Source: Avidesulfovibrio sp964369685 (GTDB lineage Bacteria; Desulfobacterota; Desulfovibrionia; Desulfovibrionales; Desulfovibrionaceae). From it: a DNA stretch of 64,000 bases. Made by a program: the position numbers and the translations under genes. The first letter of the stretch is position 1. Each line of letters opens with the position of its first letter. The notes under the pieces were generated by a model. It made no database searches and was not told where the DNA came from. It worked only from the letters and a program-made list of their open reading frames with translations. The DNA is taken from positions 142,216 through 206,215 of the forward strand of contig CAYJFB010000002.1 of NCBI GenBank assembly GCA_964369685.1, in the 5' to 3' direction. Below, one piece after another: positions 25,821-35,161 of the stretch.

Positions 25821-26894
25821 ATGCCCCAAGCCGATCCAAGTCGTACAGAACAAGCCACACCGAAACGTCGCAACAAAGCACGAGACGAAGGCAATGTGGC
25901 CAAATCACAAGAATTGGTGAAAGCCGTAACCAACACCGCCGCTGTTGTGGCGCTTTCGGCATTTATGGGCGTCATGAGCACGCATATTTTAGAAGTCTTT
26001 CGTATGCTTTTTACTCTGTCCGGAAAATTTGAAATCAATGACGAATCCGTCTATGCCTTAATGACCTATATCGCCAATGAATTGGCTGTCATCATTTTAC
26101 CGGTTTTGTTTTCTATCGGCCTTGCGGCTTGGCTTTGCTTGCGCTTACAAATCGGTCCTCTATGGACAACAAAACATATGGCATTCAAATGGGAACGCTT
26201 TAATATCATCAATGGCTTTAAAAACATGTTTGCCTCACTGCAAACAATCGTACGTCTCTTGCGTAGCCTTGGGCAAGGTCTCATTATCGCTTTGGTACCA
26301 TTGTTTATTATCTGGTTGGAAAGAGACAATTTTTTGCCGCTTTTCTATCAAACGCCTGAAGGCATTATCCGTTATCTCATGGAGTTGGGCTTCTATATTA
26401 TTCTATGGACATTACCGCCTATGTTCATTATCGGCGGAATGGATATGTGGTACACGAATTACGAATATGAAGAAAACCTCAAAATGACCAAGCAAGAGGT
26501 CAAAGACGAACACCGTAATGCCGAAGGCGATCCACTCATCAAATCCAAACAACGCCAAGAAATGTTCAAAGTCATCGGTAAGCGAATGCTCAAAAACGTC
26601 CCCAAAGCCGACGTCGTGATCACAAACCCCACACACTTTGCCGTTGCCTTGCGTTACAACATTCAAGAAGCTCCCGCACCCATTGTGGTTGCCAAAGGCG
26701 CCGACCACCTCGCACGCCGCATCAAAGATGTGGCACGAGAACATAACGTCCCCATTCGCGAAAATGTGATCTTGGCACGCGCTTTGTATAATAGTGTAGA
26801 AGTGGGAGACATGATTCCCGAAGACTTATACAAAGCTGTGGCCGCTATCTTGGCCTCAATTTGGAGAATCAAAGGCAAGCTCCCAGAAAGATAA
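25821..26894 (+). CDS. flhB: Flagellar export switch protein FlhB
   Basis: A 357-residue inner-membrane protein that switches export from rod/hook to filament substrates. The N-terminus (DPSRTEQATPKRRNKARDEG) is canonical. Four membrane helices lie between about 30 and 210, and the cytoplasmic domain contains the self-cleavage site NPTH at 269-272. The C-terminal segment (VAKGADHLARRIKDVAREHN) is conserved. It is tightly linked between fliR and flhA. Confidence 0.95.
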   Translation: MPQADPSRTEQATPKRRNKARDEGNVAKSQELVKAVTNTAAVVALSAFMGVMSTHILEVFRMLFTLSGKFEINDESVYALMTYIANELAVIILPVLFSIGLAAWLCLRLQIGPLWTTKHMAFKWERFNIINGFKNMFASLQTIVRLLRSLGQGLIIALVPLFIIWLERDNFLPLFYQTPEGIIRYLMELGFYIILWTLPPMFIIGGMDMWYTNYEYEENLKMTKQEVKDEHRNAEGDPLIKSKQRQEMFKVIGKRMLKNVPKADVVITNPTHFAVALRYNIQEAPAPIVVAKGADHLARRIKDVAREHNVPIRENVILARALYNSVEVGDMIPEDLYKAVAAILASIWRIKGKLPER

Positions 26895-26925
26895 TCTTTT
26901 TTTGAAGCATCTCCTTCCCTTGAAC

Positions 26926-26959
26926 GCAAGCATAAACACAAAGTTATGTCTATGCTTGC
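26926..26959. repeat. 9-bp inverted repeat in the flhB-flhA gap
   Basis: GCAAGCATA (26926-26934) and TATGCTTGC (26951-26959) are exact complements around a 16-nt loop, followed by AATAAAAAAC. It may form a modest hairpin in the transcript. Confidence 0.4.
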
Positions 26960-27009
26960 AATAAAAAACAAAAGCCTTCAAAAAAAACTGACGGTGAGGT
27001 GTCAATATT

Positions 27010-29115
27010 ATGGCTTCCGGCAAGCTACCCAAAATGGATTATGAACGCTTCAGCAAACAAGGTGATATCCTTCTTGCCGGCGGCGTTATTGTCATTCTCT
27101 TTACAATGTTGGTGCCGTTACCCACATTCATTTTGGATGCCATGTTGTCTTTGAGCATCAGCATTTCACTTGTTGTTTTGTTGACAGCCATGTTTATGAC
27201 ATCACCGTTGGAATTTTCGATTTTTCCTTCATTACTTTTGGTCACGACCTTATTGCGCTTGGGGCTCAACGTGGCCTCAACCCGATTGATTTTACTGAAC
27301 GGCGAACAAGGCCCGGGTGCTGCCGGTGAAGTGATCCGTTCGTTTGCTGAGTTTGTGGTTGGGGGGAGTTATATTGTCGGTGCGATTGTGTTTTTGATTT
27401 TGTTCATCCTGAATAAAGTCGTGATCACCGCAGGAACAACCCGTATCGCCGAAGTGGCGGCACGCTTTACCCTTGACGCCATGCCCGGTAAACAAATGGC
27501 CATCGAAGCCGACCTGAACGCGGGGCTCATCGACGAAAGTGAAGCCAACGAACGCCGTAAAAACATGCGCAAAGAAGCCGACTTCTACGGTGCCATGGAC
27601 GGTGCGGGCAAATTCGTACAAGGTGACGTGACCGCAGGACTGTATATCACCCTCATCAACCTCATCGGCGGTATCCTCATCGGTGTGGTGCAAAAAGATC
27701 TGGGCTGGGGCGACGCGCTGGCAACCTATTCTATGCTCACCATCGGTGACGGTCTTGTCTCCACGATTCCAAGCATTATCACGGCGATCGGTGCGGGCAT
27801 AATCATCTCTCGTTCTGCTGCTGAAGCCAAAATGGGCGAAGAATTTGTTGCTCAGCTCACCTATAATTCGCGTGTATTGCGTCTTGCCGCCATTGTTTTG
27901 GGCACTTTTTCTCTGGTTCCCGGTCTGCCGACATTGCCTTTTATGACTTTTGCTCTTATATTGTTTTTTATTTCTCAATCCGTCAGTCGTCGCGATCAGG
28001 AAGCAGAAGCACAAAACAACGACAAGAAAAAAGGCAAGAACAGCGCGCCGACAGCAACAACAGCAGACACCCCCGAAGAAGTTCAAGCGCTGTTGCCTTT
28101 GGATGTTTTAGAATTGGAAGTTGGGTACGGCTTGATTCCGCTCGTCGACGAAGATCAAAACGGCAACTTACTTTCACGAATCCGTTCCATTCGACGCCAA
28201 TTTGCCTTGGATATGGGCGTGGTCATTCCTTCTTTACATTTGCGTGACAACCTTCAACTAAAGCCCGGACAATATGTCTTGTTGATAAAAGGCAATCAAG
28301 TCGCCAGTGCCGAAATATTGATCGACCACTACTTGGCCATGGATCCGGGAAACATAACACGTAAAGTCGAAGGCGTGAGCACTCGCGAACCGGCCTTTAA
28401 TCTGCCCGCACTCTGGATTAACGAAGGACAACGCGAAGAAGCGATGTTAGCCGGTTACACCGTCGTTGATCCCGCAACAGTCATCGCAACCCACTTGACC
28501 GAAGTGTTGAAACACCACCTCGCCGATTTCCTTGGCAGGCAAGAAGTGCAAGGCCTTCTTGATACCTTAGGTAAACACACGCCTAAAGCGGTTGAAGAGC
28601 TGGTTCCCGCAACACTCACCTTGGGCAGTGTGCAAAAAGTTTTACAAAGTCTGGTTCGTGAGCACGTCTCGATCCGTGACATGTTGACCATCGCCGAAAC
28701 ATTGGGTGACTACGGCGCCAATATAAAAAGTCCGGAAATGCTGACGGAATACGTCCGTGAACGACTTTCACGCAGTATCACCAAAAACTATCTGGACAGT
28801 CAGGGGGTCTTGCCTGTAATCTCTCTTGACCAAAATACCGAACGGACAGTACAGGAATCCATCCGACAAACAGAAAATGGGAGTTACTTGTCATTGAATC
28901 CCGCCGTGGCACAACGTCTGATCCATAATTTGAATCGCACCGTTGAAGAAGCCGTACGCACCGATGGGCAACCTGTTATCTTATGTTCACCCGTGGTTCG
29001 TCCGCACCTTGCGCAGTTGATAATGCGCTTTTTACCCAATGTGCCTGTGATTTCGCAGGCCGAGATAACGTCTGACACCCGCCTGCAATCGGTGGGTGCC
29101 CTTGGGGTTGAGTGA
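27010..29115 (+). CDS. flhA: Flagellar export gate protein FlhA
   Basis: A 701-residue protein of the FHIPEP family, the proton-driven export channel ring. Eight membrane helices lie in the first about 340 residues. The FHIPEP signature region (LEFSIFPSLLLVTTLLRLGL) and the cytoplasmic GTTRIAEVAARFTLDAMPGK loop are intact. A polar Asp/Lys-rich linker near residues 330-360 leads to the C-terminal chaperone-docking domain. A GGTGAGGTG-type ribosome site precedes ATG 27010. The stop codon overlaps the start of flhF, indicating coupling. Confidence 0.95.
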   Translation: MASGKLPKMDYERFSKQGDILLAGGVIVILFTMLVPLPTFILDAMLSLSISISLVVLLTAMFMTSPLEFSIFPSLLLVTTLLRLGLNVASTRLILLNGEQGPGAAGEVIRSFAEFVVGGSYIVGAIVFLILFILNKVVITAGTTRIAEVAARFTLDAMPGKQMAIEADLNAGLIDESEANERRKNMRKEADFYGAMDGAGKFVQGDVTAGLYITLINLIGGILIGVVQKDLGWGDALATYSMLTIGDGLVSTIPSIITAIGAGIIISRSAAEAKMGEEFVAQLTYNSRVLRLAAIVLGTFSLVPGLPTLPFMTFALILFFISQSVSRRDQEAEAQNNDKKKGKNSAPTATTADTPEEVQALLPLDVLELEVGYGLIPLVDEDQNGNLLSRIRSIRRQFALDMGVVIPSLHLRDNLQLKPGQYVLLIKGNQVASAEILIDHYLAMDPGNITRKVEGVSTREPAFNLPALWINEGQREEAMLAGYTVVDPATVIATHLTEVLKHHLADFLGRQEVQGLLDTLGKHTPKAVEELVPATLTLGSVQKVLQSLVREHVSIRDMLTIAETLGDYGANIKSPEMLTEYVRERLSRSITKNYLDSQGVLPVISLDQNTERTVQESIRQTENGSYLSLNPAVAQRLIHNLNRTVEEAVRTDGQPVILCSPVVRPHLAQLIMRFLPNVPVISQAEITSDTRLQSVGALGVE

Positions 29116-30212
29116 TGCAGATCAAAACCTATCTTGGGGTGAGCACACAAGATCTGCTTGCTCAAATAAAAACTGAATTGGGGCCTGAGGCCATCATTCT
29201 GTCCAGCCGCGATTTCCGTAAAGACGGTGAACGATGGCATGAAGTGACGGCAGGCATCGATCGTCCTGTCGGCGTTCTGGATGCGTTGCATCGTACTGGA
29301 AACGGCACGTTGGCGCCGACAGTCGGTGCGGTGAGTGTCGGAAATAGCATGGGCGGTGATTGGGGCGAGTGGCAAAAAGATTGGTTGCAAATTCGCGAAC
29401 ACATTTATTCGCTCATGTTGCCGTCTATCCAATGGGAACGCCTCTCACCACGACAACGTGTGGCTTTGGAATTTATGCGCCGCGAAGGCGTTGACGGTTG
29501 GGTTTTGATGGATTTATATCAACGCCTTGCCTCATCTCCCGGAGCGTCCATTCTTGAAGCACTGAGTGCTTTGGTCTCGACCCGTCCTTGGTCTGCCGAA
29601 GAATGGACCGAACGCATACACATCATGTGCGGTGCATTTGGGAGCGGTAAAACCATTTCAGCTTTACGCATGGCTTTGTTGCTTCGTCAAACAAACCCCG
29701 ATATGAACATCGCATTCATCAATGCCGACTGTGAACGCGGTAACGGACGCCTTGTATTGCGTCACTGGGCAGAACTTTCAGGCTTTACTTACCTTGAGGC
29801 TGTCGATGCACACACCATGCGTGCCGCCATGCAGGCTTCACGGTATTGTGAACGTGTTTTTGTTGATCTCCCCGGGATTACACGCGAAGGTTCCTTGGCT
29901 GAACTTTTGGCGGTTCTCGGCCTTGGCAGTATGGACGACGCTGTGGTACACCTTACGCTGTCACCAATGTACAGTGTCGCACACGGTCAAGCCTTGCTTG
30001 AACGTTATCAAAGCATGTTGCCCGGAAGTCTTATATGGACGAAGCTTGATGAAAGTGATAGCTATGGTTCCATGATCAATCTTTGTGCCAGTTGCGGGTT
30101 GTCTGTTTCGGCCTTGTCCTACGGCTCGGCGTTGCACAACACGCTTGCTCCGGCAACAGAGTCGCTCATTTGGCGTTTGGTCTTTAAACGCCAACTTCCC
30201 GGCTCAGGTTAA
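29115..30212 (+). CDS. flhF: FlhF-like flagellar placement GTPase, divergent nucleotide motifs
   Basis: A 365-residue protein. The N-terminus (MQIKTYLGVSTQDLLAQIK, then LGPEAIILSSR) is the typical FlhF B-domain start, and gene order (flhA-flhF-flhG) supports the name. FlhF is an SRP-type GTPase that marks the flagellar pole. The G domain departs from the norm: the P-loop reads GAFGSGKT (173-180) instead of GPTGVGKTTT, the usual DTYRIGA segment is replaced by NADCERGNG, and DTAGR is replaced by DLPGIT. The TKLDE base-recognition motif is retained. GTP binding is plausible but hydrolysis may be altered. ATG 29115 overlaps the flhA stop by one base. Confidence 0.82.
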   Translation: MQIKTYLGVSTQDLLAQIKTELGPEAIILSSRDFRKDGERWHEVTAGIDRPVGVLDALHRTGNGTLAPTVGAVSVGNSMGGDWGEWQKDWLQIREHIYSLMLPSIQWERLSPRQRVALEFMRREGVDGWVLMDLYQRLASSPGASILEALSALVSTRPWSAEEWTERIHIMCGAFGSGKTISALRMALLLRQTNPDMNIAFINADCERGNGRLVLRHWAELSGFTYLEAVDAHTMRAAMQASRYCERVFVDLPGITREGSLAELLAVLGLGSMDDAVVHLTLSPMYSVAHGQALLERYQSMLPGSLIWTKLDESDSYGSMINLCASCGLSVSALSYGSALHNTLAPATESLIWRLVFKRQLPGSG

Positions 30213-30240
30213 CGTTTTTTGATGCCGACAAGGATATACA

Positions 30241-31053
30241 ATGGGTTCTCTTCCTCTGGTTGTTTCTGTCACTTCCGGCAAGGGTGGCGTAGGCAAAACC
30301 AACCTCTCCGTAAATATTGCCGCAGGTCTTGCCCAAGAAGGACGCAAGGTTGTGTTGCTTGATGCCGACCTTGGCCTGGCCAATGTGGATGTTATGCTTG
30401 GCTTAACTCCCGAACGCAACCTCTTTCACCTGTTCCATGAAGACGCGACCTTGGCAGATATTTTGTGTGAAACCCCTTACGGCTTTCGTATTTTACCCGC
30501 CTCCAGCGGCACGTCGGAATTGCTCTCACTCACAACAGGACAAAAACTGGAATTGCTGGAAGCCGTCGACGGACTCGATGAATTGGCAGATTGTCTGATC
30601 GTCGATACCGGAGCAGGCATCAATGATAACGTGATTTACTTTAATATCGCCTCACAAGAACGCATCGTGGTTTTGACACCGGAACCCACATCGCTTACAG
30701 ATGCCTATGCGTTGATCAAAGTCATGAAATACAAACACAGTGTGGAACGTTTTAAAATCGTGGTCAATATGGCGCAAAGCACCAAGGCAGCCAAAGATTT
30801 GTTTGCACGATTACATTTGGCTTGTGAACATTTTTTAAGCGGTATCTCGCTTGACTATGTCGGCTCGATTCCGCGCGATCCTCTTGTTCGTAAGGCTGTT
30901 GTCACCCAAAAACCCTTTGTGATTGAACGCCCGGACTGTCCGGCAAGTTTGGGGGTGAAACAATTGGTACGTCAAATTCAACAGTGGGATGTCCCGGCGA
31001 ATCTTGATGGCAATATCAAATTCTTCTGGAAAAAACTCCTCTTCCAACAGTGA
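30241..31053 (+). CDS. flhG: FlhG (YlxH/MinD-like) flagellar number regulator ATPase
   Basis: A 270-residue P-loop ATPase of the MinD/ParA class that limits flagellar number and partners FlhF. The deviant Walker A SGKGGVGKT lies near residue 12. The switch segments DADLGLANVDVMLG and VDTGAGIND are canonical, and a short C-terminal amphipathic tail could bind membrane. It is placed 28 bp after flhF. Its 3' end overlaps the start of fliA by about 50-65 bases, so the two are translationally linked. Confidence 0.92.
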   Translation: MGSLPLVVSVTSGKGGVGKTNLSVNIAAGLAQEGRKVVLLDADLGLANVDVMLGLTPERNLFHLFHEDATLADILCETPYGFRILPASSGTSELLSLTTGQKLELLEAVDGLDELADCLIVDTGAGINDNVIYFNIASQERIVVLTPEPTSLTDAYALIKVMKYKHSVERFKIVVNMAQSTKAAKDLFARLHLACEHFLSGISLDYVGSIPRDPLVRKAVVTQKPFVIERPDCPASLGVKQLVRQIQQWDVPANLDGNIKFFWKKLLFQQ

Positions 31054-31786
31054 TCTGTTGGAAGCCTTCGAATCCGGTTCGCTACACTGGACAGAACTGA
31101 CACGCCTGCAACAATCTCGGCTTGTACAATGCTTTGCACCCAAAATACGCTACATCGCTTTACGTCTCAAAACAAAATTACCCAAACAAATCGAATTGGA
31201 CGAACTACTCAGTTCCGGCTCCTTGGGATTGATGGAAGCGTTCGGTAAATTTCAACCGGAACTGGGCGTACGCTTTGAAACATTTGCAGAAAACCGTATC
31301 CGTGGAGCCATGCTTGATGAATTGCGCCGCTTGGATTGGTTTCCACGCAGCTTGCGACAACGTGTGCGACAGTTGGATGAAGCACGGTGGCATATCGAAA
31401 ACAACACAGGACGTCCGGCGACCGAAGAAGAACTGCAAGAACATACAGGACTTAGCTTGAAAGACGTGCGTCAGGCTCTTGAAGCCTTGCAAAACCAAGT
31501 TTGCTTGTCCCTTGAAGTTGTACAAGAATCCCTGGGCATTGCCCAAGATGTCACCGAAAACGGCCCCTATTCGGTAACAGAACACAATGCGCTGATCAAT
31601 AAAGTGGCAAGTCTTATTGCAACATTGACACCCCGTGAGAAATTGGTATTGTCCCTATACTATACGGACGAGTTGAATATGCGTGAAGCTGCAATGGTTA
31701 TGGGTGTCACGGAAGGACGTGTATCTCAACTACACGCCCAAGCACTGACTCGTTTGCGCCGAGCGTTTGCTCTGTTGGATCGTTGA
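30989..31786 (+). CDS. fliA: Flagellar sigma factor FliA (sigma-28)
   Basis: A 265-residue sigma-70-family factor for late flagellar and chemotaxis genes. Region 2 is clear (ELLSSGSLGLMEAFGKFQPE, FETFAENRIRGAMLDELRRL with DWFPRSLRQ of the FliA type). Region 3 follows at about 140-190, and region 4 ends with the helix-turn-helix MREAAMVMGVTEGRVSQLHA. The start lies inside flhG; ATG 30989 and ATG 31007 are both possible and neither has a strong ribosome site. The Ser/Asn-rich N-terminus is not conserved in the family. Confidence 0.93.
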   Translation: MSRRILMAISNSSGKNSSSNSDLLEAFESGSLHWTELTRLQQSRLVQCFAPKIRYIALRLKTKLPKQIELDELLSSGSLGLMEAFGKFQPELGVRFETFAENRIRGAMLDELRRLDWFPRSLRQRVRQLDEARWHIENNTGRPATEEELQEHTGLSLKDVRQALEALQNQVCLSLEVVQESLGIAQDVTENGPYSVTEHNALINKVASLIATLTPREKLVLSLYYTDELNMREAAMVMGVTEGRVSQLHAQALTRLRRAFALLDR

Positions 31787-31978
31787 TTGCTCAACACATG
31801 GCGATTCGTTTAATGTCTTTTTTTGCGAACACATGAAGAAAAAGAACAAAGAAAAAACTGCCAAAATCGTATGTTTGTGTCTGTCTTTGTTTTTTTCTCT
31901 GTATATGTTCGGCGGCAAGAGCGATAAACAAGTTCTCTTCTCTCAATGTTTTTAATAAATATGCCCCATGGAGGATGT

Positions 31979-32359
31979 ATGGCTTACGATCTCAATATGC
32001 GAGTTCTCGTTGTGGACGACTTTTCAACAATGCGTCGTATTGTGAAAAATATTTTGCGCCAAATCGGTTTCACAAACGTCACAGAAGCCGACGACGGCAC
32101 CACGGCATGGGAAGTACTTAATAAAGAAAAAATTGATTTCATCCTCTCAGACTGGAATATGCCCCAAATGACAGGCATTGAACTGTTGCGTAAGGTTCGT
32201 GCAAGCGAAGAGTTTGCAGAAATTCCGTTTTTGATGGTTACTGCCGAAGCTCAACAAGAAAATATCATTGAAGCGGTACAGGCAAGAGTGTCAAATTATA
32301 TTGTTAAACCGTTCACTGCCGAAACATTGAAACAAAAAATTGATAAAATTTTTGATTAA
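31979..32359 (+). CDS. cheY: Chemotaxis response regulator CheY
   Basis: A 126-residue single-domain receiver that controls flagellar rotation when phosphorylated. All key residues are present: acidic pair Asp13-Asp14, phospho-acceptor Asp58 (SDWNMP), the Thr of MVTAEA and the Lys of YIVKPF. GGAGG upstream decides ATG 31979; the in-frame ATG at 31946 precedes the ribosome site. The length and the FLMVTAEAQQENI segment are typical of CheY of flagellar operons. It follows fliA after a 192-bp gap without a clear promoter. Confidence 0.95.
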   Translation: MAYDLNMRVLVVDDFSTMRRIVKNILRQIGFTNVTEADDGTTAWEVLNKEKIDFILSDWNMPQMTGIELLRKVRASEEFAEIPFLMVTAEAQQENIIEAVQARVSNYIVKPFTAETLKQKIDKIFD

Positions 32360-32496
32360 TCCTCTGTTTATGGGGCATGAGAGACGAGTTTTTTGACACG
32401 CTGTTGTTTTCGCATGTCGCGTTTGTCAAAAGAAGCTTGTTGCACAATCTTTCAGGGTGCAGAAAGCGTGTTTTTCTTGAAACCTGTCGGATAACA

Positions 32497-32524
32497 CAGA
32501 GCAGTTTCGTATGAAATTGCTCTG
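32497..32524 (+). repeat. Hairpin in the cheY-fliL gap
   Basis: CAGAGCAGTTTC (32497-32508) pairs with GAAATTGCTCTG (32513-32524) with one G-T position and a 4-nt loop. It is the main structured element in the 288-bp gap and could be a weak terminator for cheY (a T-rich stretch lies about 25 nt further on). Confidence 0.45.
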
Positions 32525-32647
32525 GCTCAATGTTTATTGTGTTTTTTATCAACCGCTTGGTCTTCATTGTGCTTCAATAGCGTAACCGTTGTGCCGACAA
32601 CGCTGTATTTTGTGTGATGTGCAGTCTTGTAGCGTGGAGGAAAAACT

Positions 32648-33340
32648 TTGAACACCGTATCATCCGAACTGCAAACTGAACTTGATGTGGACCTTGAAAA
32701 TCTTAGCCTTGATGACAATGTGGCAAATGCAACCCAATTTGTTCAACAAGCTCAAGAAAAAGTCCAACTCGATTTGGACGACGCCGCCTTCCTTGACTTT
32801 GAAGAGGAAGAAGAAAAAAAACCAAGCGAGCTTGCGGCACGACCGACAGATGAAGTGGAGGTTGTACAACCCAAATTTTGGCAACGTAAACCCTTTGTCA
32901 TCAGCTCGACGTTGTTGCTTTTAGTTTTGCTTGGCGGAGCTGTATATTATTTTTATTTTATGGATGTGCCACCGCCTGTGGCAACTGTTGAACCGGTTGT
33001 GGTGGTTGTGCCCTCAAATCAATCTGTATCGGGCAAAGAAGAATATCATGTGGCACTTGCACCGTTTTTGATCGAACAACGCGACGAAAATGAAGTGCGT
33101 TTTTTACAGGCACGCTTCCGACTCATCGCCCAAGATGAAGCTGCCGCGACAGATGCCAAACAAAATATTTTGTCGCTGCGTGACGCGATGTACTATTATT
33201 TGCGCAATAAAACGCACCAATTCTTGATCAATCCCGATAATATCGAAGGCATTAAACAAGACTTGCTGGATGTCGCAAACAGTTATTTGAATAAAGGGAA
33301 GTTGACTTTGATTCTCTATGAAGACTATCTGCTGAAATAA
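32648..33340 (+). CDS. fliL: Flagellar basal body-associated protein FliL
   Basis: A 230-residue single-pass inner-membrane protein that surrounds the stator and supports motor torque. An acidic cytoplasmic N-terminus of about 85 residues (longer than in enteric FliL) precedes a membrane helix at about 88-108 (STLLLLVLLGGAVYYFYF) and the periplasmic FliL domain ending in YLNKGKLTLILYEDYLLK. The start is a TTG codon: GGAGG at 32636-32640 stands 7 nt before it, and no ATG or GTG is better placed. A terminator follows at 33390. Confidence 0.88.
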   Translation: MNTVSSELQTELDVDLENLSLDDNVANATQFVQQAQEKVQLDLDDAAFLDFEEEEEKKPSELAARPTDEVEVVQPKFWQRKPFVISSTLLLLVLLGGAVYYFYFMDVPPPVATVEPVVVVVPSNQSVSGKEEYHVALAPFLIEQRDENEVRFLQARFRLIAQDEAAATDAKQNILSLRDAMYYYLRNKTHQFLINPDNIEGIKQDLLDVANSYLNKGKLTLILYEDYLLK

Positions 33341-33389
33341 TGCTGCCGTTTCCGTGGGTAAAAATCACTACATAGCTGAATCATCCCCC

Positions 33390-33427
33390 AAAAAGCACAG
33401 AGCGCTTCGGCTCTTGTGCTTTTTTTA
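33390..33427 (+). terminator. Rho-independent terminator after fliL
   Basis: AAAAAGCAC-GAGC pairs with GCTC-GTGCTTTTTT around a GCTTCG loop with a small internal mismatch, and the right arm runs directly into a T-tract. Confidence 0.8.
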
Positions 33428-33620
33428 TGCAAATCGGCTCGTTGCGCCTTTTTACAAAAAAACAAAAACACTCTTTTATAGTTTGTCCCTCAACAAAGAT
33501 TCGGATTTTACAGTTTACAAAGCTTGCGGCAATCGGCTATAAAAATTTATCTGTACGCTTTTGTCTCTCGGAGCAAGACGGTTTTGAAAACATGTTGATT
33601 GTTTTTAGAAGGAGGGGAGT

Positions 33621-34337
33621 ATGGCCGGATCATGGAAAGTTGCTTATGCCGATTTTGTTACGGCTATGATGGCTTTTTTTTTATTGATGTGGGTTTTGAA
33701 CATGGTGCCGCTTGAAACACGAGAAGGCCTTGCATCATTTTTTTCTGCCGAAGGCACCTTTGATTCAAACAACACTTCGCCCATTTCAAATAATCCTTTC
33801 GTCCAAAATACAGATAAAATAGACACAAGGGATATACAACGATCAGAAGCCGAACACTCTCTCTATGCTGTCGCACAAAAAATTCGTACCATGCTCATGG
33901 CTGACGCCATTCCCCAAAATTCAACAGGCATCAGTACTGATGATGTCGGCGTGCTTTTGCGTGTCAATTCTGCGACAACCTTTGCCCCCGGTTCTGTGGC
34001 CTTGACGGATGAAGGAAAAAAAGTTCTTGAAGGCGTGTTAAAAATCTTGGAAGAATACAATTTATATCTTGTAATCCGTGGGCATGCCGCAGTACAAGAA
34101 GCCAGTGCAGCCAACCTCAGATACCCCTCGGCATGGGAACTCTCAAGCGCCAGAGCCGCTTCAGCCGTGCGTTTTTTGGTTGAACACGGCATCAAACCCT
34201 CGCGCCTGCGCGCTGTGGGTTACGGAGATACTCGCCCTCTCGAACCCGGAAACAGTGCCGAAAGCCAAACCAAAAATCGACGCATAGAATTTTATTTTCA
34301 TCGTCCCGAAGTGATGTCCTATGGTGTGGTTTACTGA
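33621..34337 (+). CDS. motB: MotB-type flagellar stator protein
   Basis: A 238-residue protein. The N-terminal WKVAYADFVTAMMAFFLLMW is the MotB proton-channel helix with the essential Asp at residue 11. A plug/linker follows, then an OmpA-like peptidoglycan-binding domain (about 110-235) with SSARAASAVRFLVEHGI, GYGDTRP and NRRIEFYF. GGAGGGGAG stands just before ATG 33621. No motA lies beside it in this window, so its partner must be elsewhere or it serves with another stator A subunit. Confidence 0.9.
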   Translation: MAGSWKVAYADFVTAMMAFFLLMWVLNMVPLETREGLASFFSAEGTFDSNNTSPISNNPFVQNTDKIDTRDIQRSEAEHSLYAVAQKIRTMLMADAIPQNSTGISTDDVGVLLRVNSATTFAPGSVALTDEGKKVLEGVLKILEEYNLYLVIRGHAAVQEASAANLRYPSAWELSSARAASAVRFLVEHGIKPSRLRAVGYGDTRPLEPGNSAESQTKNRRIEFYFHRPEVMSYGVVY

Positions 34338-34351
34338 TAAGGTCGCCTACA

Positions 34352-35152
34352 ATGATTCCCATAAAAACAGGCATCTTATTGGCTTTATTCGGTGCAAGTT
34401 CTGCACAAGGCATCACCACGCTACACGCTTTTGAAGCGTTGGTTCGGCAACGGTGCCCGAATGTTGCCGTTCGTTGGGCTTTCACTTCAACATCTCTGCG
34501 TAAACGTCTTGCTCACGCCAAAAAAAAAATTGACTCCGTTGACAAAGCCCTGCAAAAAATGGCCTTTGAACGGTTCACACATGTGGCTGTACAACCACTG
34601 CATGTCGTACCGGGCTTGGAATACGAAGACATTGCAGAATGTGTACAACAAATGCGTTCAAAATTTATGGCTTTGCATATCGGAAAGCCGTTATTGTGCA
34701 CAGAAGAAGAATGCGATACTGTGGCTGCAGCACTTTGCAAATGCTTACCTTATGAGCGCCAAGCCCATGAAACCGTATTGTTTATGGGACATGGCAGCCT
34801 GCACCGCAGGTCAAGCGAACTCTATGTGGCGCTGGGCAACGCGATGTCTCGTTATGATCAACAGGTTTTTATCGGCACAATGAAAGGCGACGTCCGCCTT
34901 GAACACCTTTTACAAAAACTTCACACGTTGCCACAGCAGACACGCTCAAGTAGGATCTGGTTAATGCCACTCCTTGCCCTGGCAGGCACACACGCCTTGG
35001 AAGATATGGCGGGGACACACCCCTCTTCTTGGCTTTCACAATTGCAACACGCAGGGTTTCAGTGTCAATCCGTGGTGCACGGTTTGCTTGAATATGAACC
35101 TATGGCCTGTATTTGGGCCGAACGTCTGCGCCATACCGTTACACATTTTTAA
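34352..35152 (+). CDS. cbiK: Sirohydrochlorin cobaltochelatase CbiK
   Basis: A 266-residue chelatase of the anaerobic CbiK class that inserts Co2+ (or Fe2+) into sirohydrochlorin for cobalamin or siroheme/heme synthesis. Recognised segments: FGASSAQG at the N-terminus, VQPLHVVPGLEYED, MGHGSLHRRSSELY (metal-binding His) and the C-terminal LLALAGTHALEDMAGTHPSSW. There is no signal peptide, so this is the cytoplasmic form (Desulfovibrio also has a periplasmic paralogue). It is 14 bp after motB. Together with ahbB at 38286 it fits the siroheme-dependent heme route. Confidence 0.88.
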   Translation: MIPIKTGILLALFGASSAQGITTLHAFEALVRQRCPNVAVRWAFTSTSLRKRLAHAKKKIDSVDKALQKMAFERFTHVAVQPLHVVPGLEYEDIAECVQQMRSKFMALHIGKPLLCTEEECDTVAAALCKCLPYERQAHETVLFMGHGSLHRRSSELYVALGNAMSRYDQQVFIGTMKGDVRLEHLLQKLHTLPQQTRSSRIWLMPLLALAGTHALEDMAGTHPSSWLSQLQHAGFQCQSVVHGLLEYEPMACIWAERLRHTVTHF

Positions 35153-35161
35153 GGATTGTCT

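Noticed and set aside
27292..28086. 264-residue minus-strand frame inside flhA
   Set aside because: Fully overlapped by flhA, no recognisable features.
30989..31053. Overlap of flhG and fliA considered as a frameshift
   Set aside because: Both proteins are full length with intact ends; the overlap is a normal coupling arrangement.
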